Shown here piece by piece: positions 31,527-39,239 of a stretch of DNA of 64,000 bases (position 1 is the first letter of the stretch; the number at the start of each line of letters is the position of its first letter). Under the pieces are notes generated by a model. It did no database searches. It had not been told where the DNA came from and worked only from the letters and a program-made list of their open reading frames with translations. A program made the position numbers and the translations under genes. Origin of the DNA: Butyricicoccus sp. Marseille-Q5471 (GTDB lineage: Bacteria > Bacillota > Clostridia > Oscillospirales > Butyricicoccaceae); the NCBI RefSeq assembly GCF_951230135.1, contig NZ_CATNVC010000003.1, positions 186,001 to 250,000 on the forward strand, read 5' to 3'.

Positions 31527-32873
31527 GTGGCAATTATCGAAAGTATCGTTGACGTGGTCAACAAGGTGTTGTGGGACTACCTGCTGCTGTTCCTGCTGTG
31601 CGGCACGGGCATCTATTTCACCATTCGTCTCAAGTTTATTCAGGTGCGCAAGTTCGGCGAGGGCATGCGCCGTCTGTTCGGCAACTTTTCGCTGCGCGGC
31701 GACAAGGCCGGACACGAGGGCATGTCGTCCTTCCAGGCGCTGACCACTGCAATCGCGGCGCAGGTCGGCACGGGCAACATCGCCGGTGCGGCAACCGCCA
31801 TCGCCTCCGGCGGCCCGGGCGCGATTTTCTGGATGTGGGTTTCCGCGTTTTTCGGCATGTCCACCATTTACGGTGAAGCCGTGCTGGCGCAGAAGTTCAA
31901 GACAGTCGGCCCGGACGGTCACGTCACCGGCGGCCCGAGCTACTACATCCGCGCGGCATTCAAGGGCAAGTTCGGCAAGTTCCTTGCGGGCTTTTTCTCG
32001 GTCGCCATCATCCTTGCGCTTGGTTTTATGGGCAACATGGTGCAGTCCAACTCCATCGGCGGCGCGTTTGAAAACGCGTTCGGCATCAAGGCTGTCTATG
32101 TCGGCATCGCCTGCGCGGTCGTCGCGGCGTTCATTTTCCTCGGCGGCGTGGGGCGTATTGCCTCCTTCACCGAGAAGGTCGTGCCGCTGATGGCGGCGCT
32201 TTACATCGTCGGCTGTGTGGCGATTCTGTTCATCAACCACGAAACCGTGGGCTTTGCATTCAAGCAGATTTTCGTGATGGCGTTCAATCCGCAGGCCATC
32301 ACCGGCGGCGTAATCGGCATTTCCGTGCAGAAGGCGATGCGCTACGGCGTGGCGCGCGGCCTGTTCTCGAACGAGGCCGGTATGGGCTCGACCCCGCACG
32401 CGCACGCACTTGCTAAGGTGGAAAAGCCCGGCGATCAGGGCGTTGTTGCAATGATTGGCGTGTTTATCGACACCTTCATCATCCTGACGCTGACCGCGCT
32501 GGTTATCATCTCCTCCGGCCTGTGGGCGGATGGTCACACCGGCTCTGTTCTCGCGCAGGAGGCCTTTAACGCGGCGTTCGGCTCGTTCGGCAACGTGTTT
32601 ATCGCGATTTGCATGCTGTTCTTCGCATTTTCGACGATTATCGGCTGGTATTTCTTCGGCGAGACCAATGTCAAGGCGTTGTTCGGCCAGAAGGCGGTCA
32701 AGATTTACGCGGCAATTGTCGTCCTGTTCATCATCCTCGGCTCGACACTCAAGGTCGATCTGGTTTGGAACATGTCCGACATGTTTAACGGCTTGATGGT
32801 CATCCCCAACCTCATCGGTCTGCTCGCGCTCTCCGGTCTGGTGGTCAAGATCAGCAAGGACGAGGACAAGTAA
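31527..32873 (+). CDS. sodium:glycine/alanine symporter, AgcS family
   Basis: 448 residues with ten or more membrane segments. The AgcS signature GTGNIAGAATAIASGGPGAIFWMW lies near residue 80; SNEAGMGSTPHAHALAKVEKPGDQG and GWYFFGETNVKALFG follow. It would import glycine or alanine with Na+. The glycine riboswitch directly upstream indicates glycine-dependent expression, hence glycine as a likely substrate. The start is GTG 31527, about ten bases after AAGGGG. No gcv cleavage genes follow, so the riboswitch controls transport here. A terminator follows the gene. Confidence 0.92.
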   Translation: MAIIESIVDVVNKVLWDYLLLFLLCGTGIYFTIRLKFIQVRKFGEGMRRLFGNFSLRGDKAGHEGMSSFQALTTAIAAQVGTGNIAGAATAIASGGPGAIFWMWVSAFFGMSTIYGEAVLAQKFKTVGPDGHVTGGPSYYIRAAFKGKFGKFLAGFFSVAIILALGFMGNMVQSNSIGGAFENAFGIKAVYVGIACAVVAAFIFLGGVGRIASFTEKVVPLMAALYIVGCVAILFINHETVGFAFKQIFVMAFNPQAITGGVIGISVQKAMRYGVARGLFSNEAGMGSTPHAHALAKVEKPGDQGVVAMIGVFIDTFIILTLTALVIISSGLWADGHTGSVLAQEAFNAAFGSFGNVFIAICMLFFAFSTIIGWYFFGETNVKALFGQKAVKIYAAIVVLFIILGSTLKVDLVWNMSDMFNGLMVIPNLIGLLALSGLVVKISKDEDK

Positions 32874-32911
32874 ACAAGAGCGAAACGGCGCATCCGTCAG
32901 CGTCCATAATT

Positions 32912-32952
32912 TTAAGGCATCACTGCTCATTGGAGCGGTGATGCCTTAATTT
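32912..32952 (+). terminator. terminator of the glycine symporter gene
   Basis: TTAAGGCATCAC and GTGATGCCTTAA arms, with extra pairing around the loop, are followed by TTT. Confidence 0.75.
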
Positions 32953-32987
32953 CGTAGTATGCTCAGAATCTCACTATAGATTAGAGT

Positions 32988-33500
32988 TTAGCAATTTCTC
33001 TCTATGCCCAAAACATCATAGTATTCATCGCTGAATTTGATATGACTATCATCAAAATCTTTTTGTATTGCCTTAACATATTCAAAAGGATTTTCTATAG
33101 GGGACAACTCCAGCTCTTTACTAAGCAATAGCAATACTGCTTTTTGTTTCCCCGTCTGAATGGCTCGTTCATCTTGCATATGTTGCTCGAATTGCTCTTT
33201 ATCCATCCAAACAATTTGCTCAACTGGATTTGTCGAACCACAAGCCAAAATGAGCCGCATAAAGTCAGAAAAGTTCTTAGCCAATGGATATACGTTTTTA
33301 TCTGCACAACTTTCAGGGTTTGATGCAAATATCATTTCACCATATTCGGCAATGGCACAATACAGAATGCATCCTTCAAATCCTATCACTTTTGCATTGA
33401 CCGGATAACAAAAGTAGGGCGACGACAAATCACCATTTTCCAGGGATATTAAACTGCCATCAATACACAGACTCTTGTATTTTTCAAAAAGAGTATTCAA
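32988..33500 (-). CDS. uncharacterised protein, AT-rich gene (possible SUKH-like fold)
   Basis: 170 residues, acidic, no membrane segment. Blocks such as SSPYFCYPVNAKVIGFEGCILYCAIAEYGEMIFASNPESC and FMRLILACGSTNPVEQIVW are familiar from small Clostridial proteins usually left unnamed. The overall look (a single-domain alpha/beta protein) is reminiscent of SMI1/KNR4 immunity-like proteins, but I cannot assign it. The gene is clearly more AT-rich than its neighbours and sits alone, suggesting acquisition. The start is taken as TTG 33500, seven bases after GAGGAGG, in preference to the upstream TTG that precedes the ribosome site. Confidence 0.6.
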   Translation of the reverse strand: MNTLFEKYKSLCIDGSLISLENGDLSSPYFCYPVNAKVIGFEGCILYCAIAEYGEMIFASNPESCADKNVYPLAKNFSDFMRLILACGSTNPVEQIVWMDKEQFEQHMQDERAIQTGKQKAVLLLLSKELELSPIENPFEYVKAIQKDFDDSHIKFSDEYYDVLGIERNC

Positions 33501-33542
33501 AGTATGACCTCCTCGCAAAATATAAACAATCTACTGCCCCTC

Positions 33543-33571
33543 ATTATACCAGTACTCAATGACCATCGCAA
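33543..33571 (-). promoter_or_regulatory. sigma-A-type promoter for the AT-rich gene
   Basis: On the minus strand TTGCGA (33566-33571) and a perfect TATAAT (33543-33548) are 17 bases apart. Confidence 0.6.
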
Positions 33572-33646
33572 CCACTGCACCGCTGTGACAAAATACGTCA
33601 TGGTATGACAATCCGGAAAGTGTCCCAATCCCCCGAAAAGCGAAAA

Positions 33647-33684
33647 ACGGCAGCCATGAAAGTGCATCATGGCTGCCGTCTTTT
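33647..33684. terminator. terminator downstream of the spoVA operon
   Basis: ACGGCAGCCATGA and its exact complement pair around AAGTGCA. T-runs are present on both strands. It lies about 80 bases after the spoVAE stop. Confidence 0.75.
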
Positions 33685-33758
33685 GAAACATCCTTATTAG
33701 ACTGAGGCATTTGGCTGTGCCCTTTTTTATGCACAGGCTTGTGGATAAAAGGGTGGAA

Positions 33759-34124
33759 TCAGCTTTTGCTCTTGGGCTTTGAGAGCAGTGCGAACAGACA
33801 GCCGAACACAATCGCCGCCGCGATGCCGCCCGCCGCGCCCGTTACGCCGCCGGTGAACGCGCCGAGCAGTCCCTGCTCCGCAACCGCCTTGGCAACACCC
33901 TTGGCCAGCGAGTAGCCGAAGCCGAGCAGCGGCACGGTCGCGCCCGCGCCCGCATAGTCCACCACCGGCTGATACAAACCGAAACCCTGCAAAATAACGC
34001 CCAGCACGACGAGCGTGACCAGAATGCGCGCGGGCGTCAGCTTGGTCTTGTCAATCACGATCTGGCAGATTGCGCAGATCAGGCCGCCGACCCAGAATGC
34101 GTTGAAATAGTCCATCCAGTTCAT
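33759..34124 (-). CDS. spoVAE: stage V sporulation protein AE (SpoVAEb type)
   Basis: 121 residues with about four membrane segments. FWVGGLICAICQIVIDKTKLTPARILV and VDYAGAGATVPLLGFGYSLAKGV are typical of SpoVAE. Together with SpoVAC and SpoVAD it forms the inner-membrane channel that takes dipicolinic acid into the developing spore and releases it at germination. It overlaps the 3' end of spoVAD by four bases. The gene shows the organism can make, or descends from makers of, endospores. Confidence 0.93.
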   Translation of the reverse strand: MNWMDYFNAFWVGGLICAICQIVIDKTKLTPARILVTLVVLGVILQGFGLYQPVVDYAGAGATVPLLGFGYSLAKGVAKAVAEQGLLGAFTGGVTGAAGGIAAAIVFGCLFALLSKPKSKS

Positions 34125-35140
34125 GATTTCCCTCCTCTTTCAAGCACAACCGCGTGGCACACGCCCGCGATGGCCTGTCCCTGCTGAATCGAGGTCGGAC
34201 TCATCAGTGCGCCCGTGCCTGCAAAAATCAGGCGGCGGATTTTGCCCTCGTGCATGTCGCGCAGCAGCGGGCCGCACAGCACGCAGGCCGAACAGCCGCA
34301 GCCCGAGCCGCCTGCATGCGCATCCTGCTCTTCCTTATATAATAGGCTGCCGCAGTCGGAATAAACCGGGGTGAGGTCAAGGTTCTCCTGCTCCCGCAGC
34401 AGCGTCAGCACCAAATCCGCGCCGACGTGACCGAGGTCGCCGGTGACGATGCAGTCAAAGTCGGTCGGCTTGGCGTTCATGTCACGCAAAAGGCGCGACA
34501 GGGTGTCACACGCGGCAGGCGCCATCGCGGCACCCATATTGCTCGCGTCCTTGACGCCCATCTCGACCTGCTGGCCGAAAATCGCGTGTGTGACGCGGAT
34601 ATCGCTTCCCATCTGCCCCAGAACAGCCGCGCCTGCCGCTGTCGCCGTCCACTGGGCGGTCGGCGAACGCTGTCCGCCGTAGGCGAGCGGAAAACGGTAC
34701 TGCCGTTCGGCCGAGCAGAAATGTGACGATGCCGCCGCGAGCAGACGCCGTGCCGCGCCGCCGTCAATCAGGCACGAGCCGAGCGCCAGGCCTTCCGCCA
34801 TCGTCGAGCACGCGCCGTACAGACCGAGATACGCCGTGCCCGAATCGACCGAGGCCAAGGCCGAGCCGATGCACTGGTTGAGCAGATCGCCTGCGAGAAT
34901 CATATCCAAATCGCTCGCCTGCATGCCGCCCTTTTCAAGCGCGAGGTCAATCGCCTTCTTTTGCAGATGGCTTTCTGCCAGCTCCCACGATTTTTGATCG
35001 AACCGGTCATCCTGCGCAACCAGATCAAACCGCTTGCCCAGCGGGCCTGCACCCTCCTTCTGGCCGACCGCGGCCGCATGTGCGAGCACTGCGGGCGGAT
35101 TTTCAAACCGAAGCGTGCGCTCGCCAATCCGTTTTGCCAT
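34121..35140 (-). CDS. spoVAD: stage V sporulation protein AD
   Basis: 339 residues with a thiolase-like fold, the usual length for SpoVAD. Visible blocks are ILAGDLLNQCIGSALA, LGLYGACSTMAEGLALG, IVTGDLGHVGADL and AGGSGCGCSACV. In Bacillus the protein binds dipicolinic acid at the outer face of the spore inner membrane. It lies between spoVAC and spoVAE in the standard order, on the minus strand, and is expected to be expressed in the forespore. Confidence 0.95.
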   Translation of the reverse strand: MAKRIGERTLRFENPPAVLAHAAAVGQKEGAGPLGKRFDLVAQDDRFDQKSWELAESHLQKKAIDLALEKGGMQASDLDMILAGDLLNQCIGSALASVDSGTAYLGLYGACSTMAEGLALGSCLIDGGAARRLLAAASSHFCSAERQYRFPLAYGGQRSPTAQWTATAAGAAVLGQMGSDIRVTHAIFGQQVEMGVKDASNMGAAMAPAACDTLSRLLRDMNAKPTDFDCIVTGDLGHVGADLVLTLLREQENLDLTPVYSDCGSLLYKEEQDAHAGGSGCGCSACVLCGPLLRDMHEGKIRRLIFAGTGALMSPTSIQQGQAIAGVCHAVVLERGGKS

Positions 35141-35252
35141 TAAGCGCCGCCCCCTGTCTTACAAGTCGTCTGGCCGAACATCATGCCAAATTCCCCTCTC
35201 TGAAACGTTGTGTGTACGGGAGAGAAGTTTCGTTTTCCCTCTCTTGCGCCGA

Positions 35253-35696
35253 TTATGCGCCCTGCATAATGACTAAAATCAGTCCATAAATCACGCTCGC
35301 CGAAATGCCGTAAACCAGCACCGGCCCCGCGATGGCAAAGAGCTTTGCGCCCAGACCGAGCACCAAACCTTCGCTTTTGAACTCCATTGCGGGCGACACA
35401 ATGGCATTTGCAAAGCCGGTAATCGGCACAATTGTACCTGCGCCGGCATGCTTTGCGATTTTTTCATACAGGTGCAGGCAGGTCAGCAGTGCGCCGATGA
35501 AGACCATCGTGATGGAGGTCGCCGCCGCGCTGTCCGCAACGGATAGGCCGCGCGCTTTGTAAAAGCTGCTCACGCCCTGACCGACCATACAAATCAACCC
35601 GCCGATTAAAAATGCCTTCAGGCAGTCCTTCCACAAGGGCGAATTCGGGCTTTTCTGCTGCAGCATCTGCTGATATTGTTCCTTATCTAAATTCAT
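35253..35696 (-). CDS. spoVAC: stage V sporulation protein AC
   Basis: 147 residues with about four membrane segments. WKDCLKAFLIGGLICMVGQ and HAGAGTIVPITGFANAIVSPAMEFKSEG are characteristic of SpoVAC, the mechanosensitive part of the dipicolinic acid channel. The ATG at 35696 follows AAAGGGGAG; a longer in-frame start upstream would precede the mapped promoter region. It is the first gene of the operon, and spoVAD follows after about 110 bases. A sigma-G-like promoter lies just upstream. Confidence 0.94.
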   Translation of the reverse strand: MNLDKEQYQQMLQQKSPNSPLWKDCLKAFLIGGLICMVGQGVSSFYKARGLSVADSAAATSITMVFIGALLTCLHLYEKIAKHAGAGTIVPITGFANAIVSPAMEFKSEGLVLGLGAKLFAIAGPVLVYGISASVIYGLILVIMQGA

Positions 35697-35722
35697 GCAA
35701 TTCTCCCCTTTCGGTGTTGCCC

Positions 35723-35752
35723 TAGTATGCGCAGGCTTTTTATACTTATCCA
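35723..35752 (-). promoter_or_regulatory. sigma-G-type promoter of spoVAC-spoVAD-spoVAE
   Basis: On the minus strand TGGATA (35747-35752) and CATACTA (35723-35729) are 17 bases apart. This is one mismatch from the Bacillus sigma-G consensus TGAATA-N17/18-CATACTA, 27 bases before the spoVAC start. The spoVA operon is a classic forespore (sigma-G) target. Confidence 0.75.
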
Positions 35753-35850
35753 TCTGGCCTTATAAAATATTCGTAAATTGGATATTTAAAGAATGCCAAT
35801 TATCGCGTATCATAAAGTCACAAATATAACAATCAGAGGGGGTAACTACA

Positions 35851-36441
35851 ATGAAATCCACAAATAATCGCATTTCTCTGTATGATATTGTGATGGTTGG
35901 CCTCATGGCAGCGGTTGTGTTCGTTGTGACCATGTTCCTGTCCATCCGCATTCCGACACCGACCGGCACGACGATGATTAAGCTGGCCAACGCCTTCGTT
36001 CTTCTGTGCGGACTGCTGCTCGGCCCGGTGCGCGGCGGTCTGGCGGCGGGCATCGGTTCGATGTTTTTCGACCTGATGACGCCGGAATACGTGCCCGAAG
36101 CGTGGCTGACCTTTGTGCGCTTTTTCCTGATGGCGTGGCTGTGCGGCGTAATCGCGCACTGGGCGGGCGCACGGGCGAAGAAATTCAGCCGCAACCTGAC
36201 CGCCTGCGTCGTCGCGGCCGTCTTTTCTGCAGTATTTTATATGTTCAAGGGCATTATCACACTGATGATCGGCGGCAGTGGCTTTGTTCCGGCGTTTATC
36301 GGCAATGTGCCCAAGCTCGTCACCTCGGTGCCGAACACGATTATCGCGGTGGTCGTCGCGATGGCGTTGCTGCCCGCGCTGCAAAAAGCGCTGTCCCACA
36401 CCTCTTTCGGGCGTAAACCTACGCAAACCGCCGAAAAATGA
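35851..36441 (+). CDS. ECF transporter S component
   Basis: 196 residues with about five to six membrane segments. VMVGLMAAVVFVVTMFLSIRIPTPTGTTMIKLANAFVLL is typical of ECF substrate-binding (S) components of the riboflavin/thiamine-related group. S components capture a vitamin and dock on a shared energising module (EcfA, EcfA', EcfT), which is not encoded here, so it belongs to the group II solitary type. No riboswitch is evident upstream, so the vitamin is not identifiable. It has a GAGGGGG site and a terminator. Confidence 0.85.
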   Translation: MKSTNNRISLYDIVMVGLMAAVVFVVTMFLSIRIPTPTGTTMIKLANAFVLLCGLLLGPVRGGLAAGIGSMFFDLMTPEYVPEAWLTFVRFFLMAWLCGVIAHWAGARAKKFSRNLTACVVAAVFSAVFYMFKGIITLMIGGSGFVPAFIGNVPKLVTSVPNTIIAVVVAMALLPALQKALSHTSFGRKPTQTAEK

Positions 36442-36445
36442 CACG

Positions 36446-36472
36446 AACCCCCGTCTTTTGACGGGGGTTTTA
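36446..36472 (+). terminator. terminator of the ECF S-component gene
   Basis: AACCCCCGTC and GACGGGGGTT pair around TTTT and are followed by TT. Confidence 0.85.
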
Positions 36473-36773
36473 GTTTGTGCCTGCGCTGTTCCGATTATCC
36501 GCAGCGGCTCGGCTGGTTCTTGTCACATTAAACATACTTTTTAAGATAGTCAAAGTATATTTCTGATATCCGCTCAAAATACCGAAACTTTTTATAGGCT
36601 TTATCGGCAATTATTCGCGTTATTATGCCTATATTGCCGATTTTTTATTTTTGTAAACCTCAAAACTATGCAAAATACCAAATATGCCTTTACAAAGTAT
36701 ATTTCTGATGATATGATTAGCACAACAAATAGCCAACCCGAATCGGCATATTGAGAAGGAGAGAAAAGTTGTT
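36473..36773 (+). promoter_or_regulatory. regulatory leader of the mannoside locus
   Basis: This AT-rich region without a gene holds several signals. The 17-base box CAAAGTATATTTCTGAT occurs at 36551-36567 and again at 36693-36709. CAAAATACC also occurs twice (near 36574 and 36672). A hairpin ATCGGCAAT (36603-36611)/ATTGCCGAT (36633-36641) with a T-rich tail looks like a terminator. The pair TATAGGC (36593-36599)/GCCTATA (36627-36633) crosses it. Two promoters are possible: TTGTCA-N16-TAAGAT at about 36519-36546, and the one at 36689-36717. Confidence 0.6.
36689..36717 (+). promoter_or_regulatory. promoter of the mannoside ABC importer, spacer filled by a repeated box
   Basis: TTTACA (36689-36694) and TATGAT (36712-36717) are 17 bases apart. 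The second copy of CAAAGTATATTTCTGAT occupies the -35 edge and the spacer, the position expected for a repressor or co-activator site. Confidence 0.6.
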
Positions 36774-38201
36774 ATGAAAAAGACCAAGGTATTATCCGGC
36801 ATGCTGGCCGGATGTATGTTAATGAGCGCACTGACCGGCTGCGGCGGCGGCAGCAGCGCAGACAGCGGCTCCACCCCCTCGGCAAGCGGCGGAGATGCCG
36901 CGGCTACACCCACCGGCACGGTTCGCATCATGTCCAACGTCACCGGCGGCAAGGACGATGCCGAAATGAAGCTGTTCTCGGAGGCACTGAGCAAGGCGAC
37001 CGGCCTGACCATCGAAATTGAAAAGCCCGCTTCGGACTACAACAAGGTGCTGATGCAAAAGCTGCAGGGCGGCGAGGAATACGACCTGATTTATTGCGGC
37101 GCGAACGAGTACGTACAGCTGATTGATCAGGGCGCACTGCTTGATATTACCGACCGTGTCAAGAATTCCGAAATCCTGTCGAACAACATCGACCCGCAGG
37201 AATGGGCCGATATCACGGTGGACGGCAAGGTCTACGCAGGCTTCAACAAGAAGGAAGTGCACCGCGTGGTGCAGCTCAACCGCCAGATGCTCGAAGCGGC
37301 AGGCATTGACTACACCAAGATCGAGCCGACGCTCGACGGCTATTATAAGGTGTTCAAGGCGCTCAAGGAAAACAACACCACCAAGGACTTCTACCCCTTC
37401 AACTGCGTGCTGAGCGAAAGCTATGATCTGCAGCCGTGGTTCGCATCGGCCGGTCTATCCAACGGTGTGCGCGAGGTCAACGGCAAGAAGACCTGCGCTT
37501 ATGCCACCGAAGAGGCCATTCCGGTTTGGGAATGGTTCAAGAAGCTGTATGACGAAGGTCTGCTCGACCCCTCCTCGTTTGTAGACCAGACCAAGGACAT
37601 GCGTGCCAAGATGGAAGCCTCCTCGCTCAAGACCGCGGTATGCGTTGACTGGGCGGCATGGCTCGGCCTGCATAACTCCAACGCACTTGCGGGCGGCATA
37701 TCGCAGGATCAGTACGAAATCGTCAGCCTGCCCGGCACCCAGACGCCGGACGGCAGCTACAAGCTGGTCAAGGGCTCGGCGAGCCTGTTCGCCGTACCGG
37801 CCAACGCAAAGAACGTGGACGGCGCAATCAAGGTGCTTGAGTATTTTGCAACGCAGGAGGGCGGCGAGCTGCTGTCCATCGGCATGGAAGGCAACGACTA
37901 CACCAAGGAAGGCTCCGCCTACACCCAGACCGAGACCGGCAAGGCGCACGGCAACGACCACGGTGCTCCCGTTCCGATTTTCAAGGACTTTGTCAATCCC
38001 CTCGGCTACAACCCGGGCGTAGAGGAAGCCCTGGCACTGGGTCAGTACGCTTCGGTAGACCCCTCGCTCGCGGACGAGGATACCTATAAGAAGACCGTTG
38101 GCAAGTGGGGTATCAAGATGGTCAAGGGCGAGGTCAGCGCGGCTGACGGCGTCAAGGGTCTGTCCGACGAGCTGGCAACCCTCGGCTTTACCGACAAGTA
38201 A
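36774..38201 (+). CDS. sugar ABC transporter substrate-binding lipoprotein
   Basis: 475 residues. A lipoprotein signal with lipobox LTGC (Cys23) precedes a Gly/Ser/Ala linker and a family 1-type extracellular solute-binding protein (from about residue 48, TVRIMSNVTGGKDDAEMKLF). The length and the two following permeases match oligosaccharide importers of the CUT1 class. It is the first gene of a locus that encodes alpha-mannosidases and mannose catabolism, so mannosides or mannose-bearing glycans are the likely ligand (inference). A non-terminating hairpin follows the gene. Confidence 0.88.
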   Translation: MKKTKVLSGMLAGCMLMSALTGCGGGSSADSGSTPSASGGDAAATPTGTVRIMSNVTGGKDDAEMKLFSEALSKATGLTIEIEKPASDYNKVLMQKLQGGEEYDLIYCGANEYVQLIDQGALLDITDRVKNSEILSNNIDPQEWADITVDGKVYAGFNKKEVHRVVQLNRQMLEAAGIDYTKIEPTLDGYYKVFKALKENNTTKDFYPFNCVLSESYDLQPWFASAGLSNGVREVNGKKTCAYATEEAIPVWEWFKKLYDEGLLDPSSFVDQTKDMRAKMEASSLKTAVCVDWAAWLGLHNSNALAGGISQDQYEIVSLPGTQTPDGSYKLVKGSASLFAVPANAKNVDGAIKVLEYFATQEGGELLSIGMEGNDYTKEGSAYTQTETGKAHGNDHGAPVPIFKDFVNPLGYNPGVEEALALGQYASVDPSLADEDTYKKTVGKWGIKMVKGEVSAADGVKGLSDELATLGFTDK

Positions 38202-38227
38202 AATTCCCGTCTCTTTCATCTTTCTAA

Positions 38228-38267
38228 GAGGGGCGCCGAAGGCTGTCAGCCAGCTCCGGCGCCCCTC
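38228..38267 (+). other. mRNA 3' hairpin between binding protein and permease genes
   Basis: GAGGGGCGCCG pairs with CGGCGCCCCTC over an 18-base loop, with no U-tract. Such intercistronic stems commonly protect the upstream message, raising binding-protein levels over permeases. Confidence 0.6.
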
Positions 38268-38296
38268 ACTTTATCCAAATCAGGGAGGTCATTCGA

Positions 38297-39229
38297 TTGA
38301 ATCAACCGAAAACCGCGGTGCGCCGCCGTCCCGGCAAGCTGGTGCGCGCCTTACATAAACACCGTTTTATCTACTTAATGCTGTTGCCAATCGCCGTGTA
38401 TTTCATCCTTTTTTCCTATTACCCGCTCGGGCTCGGCATTGTATCGAGCTTTCAGGATGTCAAGCTGCTCGGCAATGCGACCTTTTCCGGTCTGTCGAAC
38501 TACCGCTATGTCTTTTCCAACCCGCAGTATTCGCAGGCCTTTGTCAATACGCTGATTGTCGGCATCGGCACGTTCGTGCTGCAGTTTGTATGGGGTCTTT
38601 TAATCGCCCTGCTGCTTAATGAGGTCAAAAACAAGGTCGCAAAGTCGGCCATTCAGTCGGTCACCTACATTCCGTATCTGCTTTCGTGGTCGGTTGTCGG
38701 CGGACTTTGGATTCTGCTCTTCTCCCCCTCCGGCATGGTCAACGGCTTTCTGGAGCTGGTCAAGGGCGCGGAATTTTCGCCCATCGTCTTTATGAGCGAG
38801 GCCTCCTTTGCCCGTGCGATTATGATTTTCACCGGCGCATGGAAGGGCGCAGGCTATTACGCCGTGCTGTTCCTTGCCGCCATCGTCGGCATCGACCCCT
38901 CGATCTATGAATCGGCTTCGATTGACGGCGCGTCCCGCCTGCGGCAGATTTTCCAAATCACCGTGCCCAATATCGTGCCGACGATGAAGGTCGTCGCCAT
39001 GCTCGGCATTATGGGCGTGATGCGCAACTTTGACCAGATTTTCATCATGGGCAACGCGTCCATCTACGACAAGGTGCGCAACCTGCTTTACCTGATTTAC
39101 ACGGACGGCATCACGCAGTTCAAGATTGGCCCTGCAACGGCGGGCGCAACGCTTGTTCTGGTTGCAACGCTGATCATTTCTGCCGTTGCCCGCAAGCTGA
39201 TGCGCTACGACGACACCTACGAAGATTGA
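38297..39229 (+). CDS. sugar ABC transporter permease (LplB/MalF type)
   Basis: 310 residues with six predicted membrane segments and the inner-membrane EAA loop (YESASIDGASRLRQIFQITVPNI, near residue 215), which docks to the ATPase. HRFIYLMLLPIAVYFILFSYYPLGLGIVSSF at the N-terminus is typical of LplB-like permeases. The start is TTG 38297, seven bases after GGGAGGT. No ATPase is encoded in the locus, so a shared MsmK/MsmX-type ATPase elsewhere is expected, as in many Firmicute CUT1 systems. Confidence 0.9.
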   Translation: MNQPKTAVRRRPGKLVRALHKHRFIYLMLLPIAVYFILFSYYPLGLGIVSSFQDVKLLGNATFSGLSNYRYVFSNPQYSQAFVNTLIVGIGTFVLQFVWGLLIALLLNEVKNKVAKSAIQSVTYIPYLLSWSVVGGLWILLFSPSGMVNGFLELVKGAEFSPIVFMSEASFARAIMIFTGAWKGAGYYAVLFLAAIVGIDPSIYESASIDGASRLRQIFQITVPNIVPTMKVVAMLGIMGVMRNFDQIFIMGNASIYDKVRNLLYLIYTDGITQFKIGPATAGATLVLVATLIISAVARKLMRYDDTYED

Positions 39230-39239
39230 GGAGGATTCC

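Noticed and set aside
31440-32930. Long minus-strand open frame (about 496 codons) opposite the AgcS gene at 31527
   Set aside because: It is the antisense shadow of a clear membrane transporter in GC-rich sequence, with low-complexity His/Arg/Asp-rich translation, no family match and no ribosome site.
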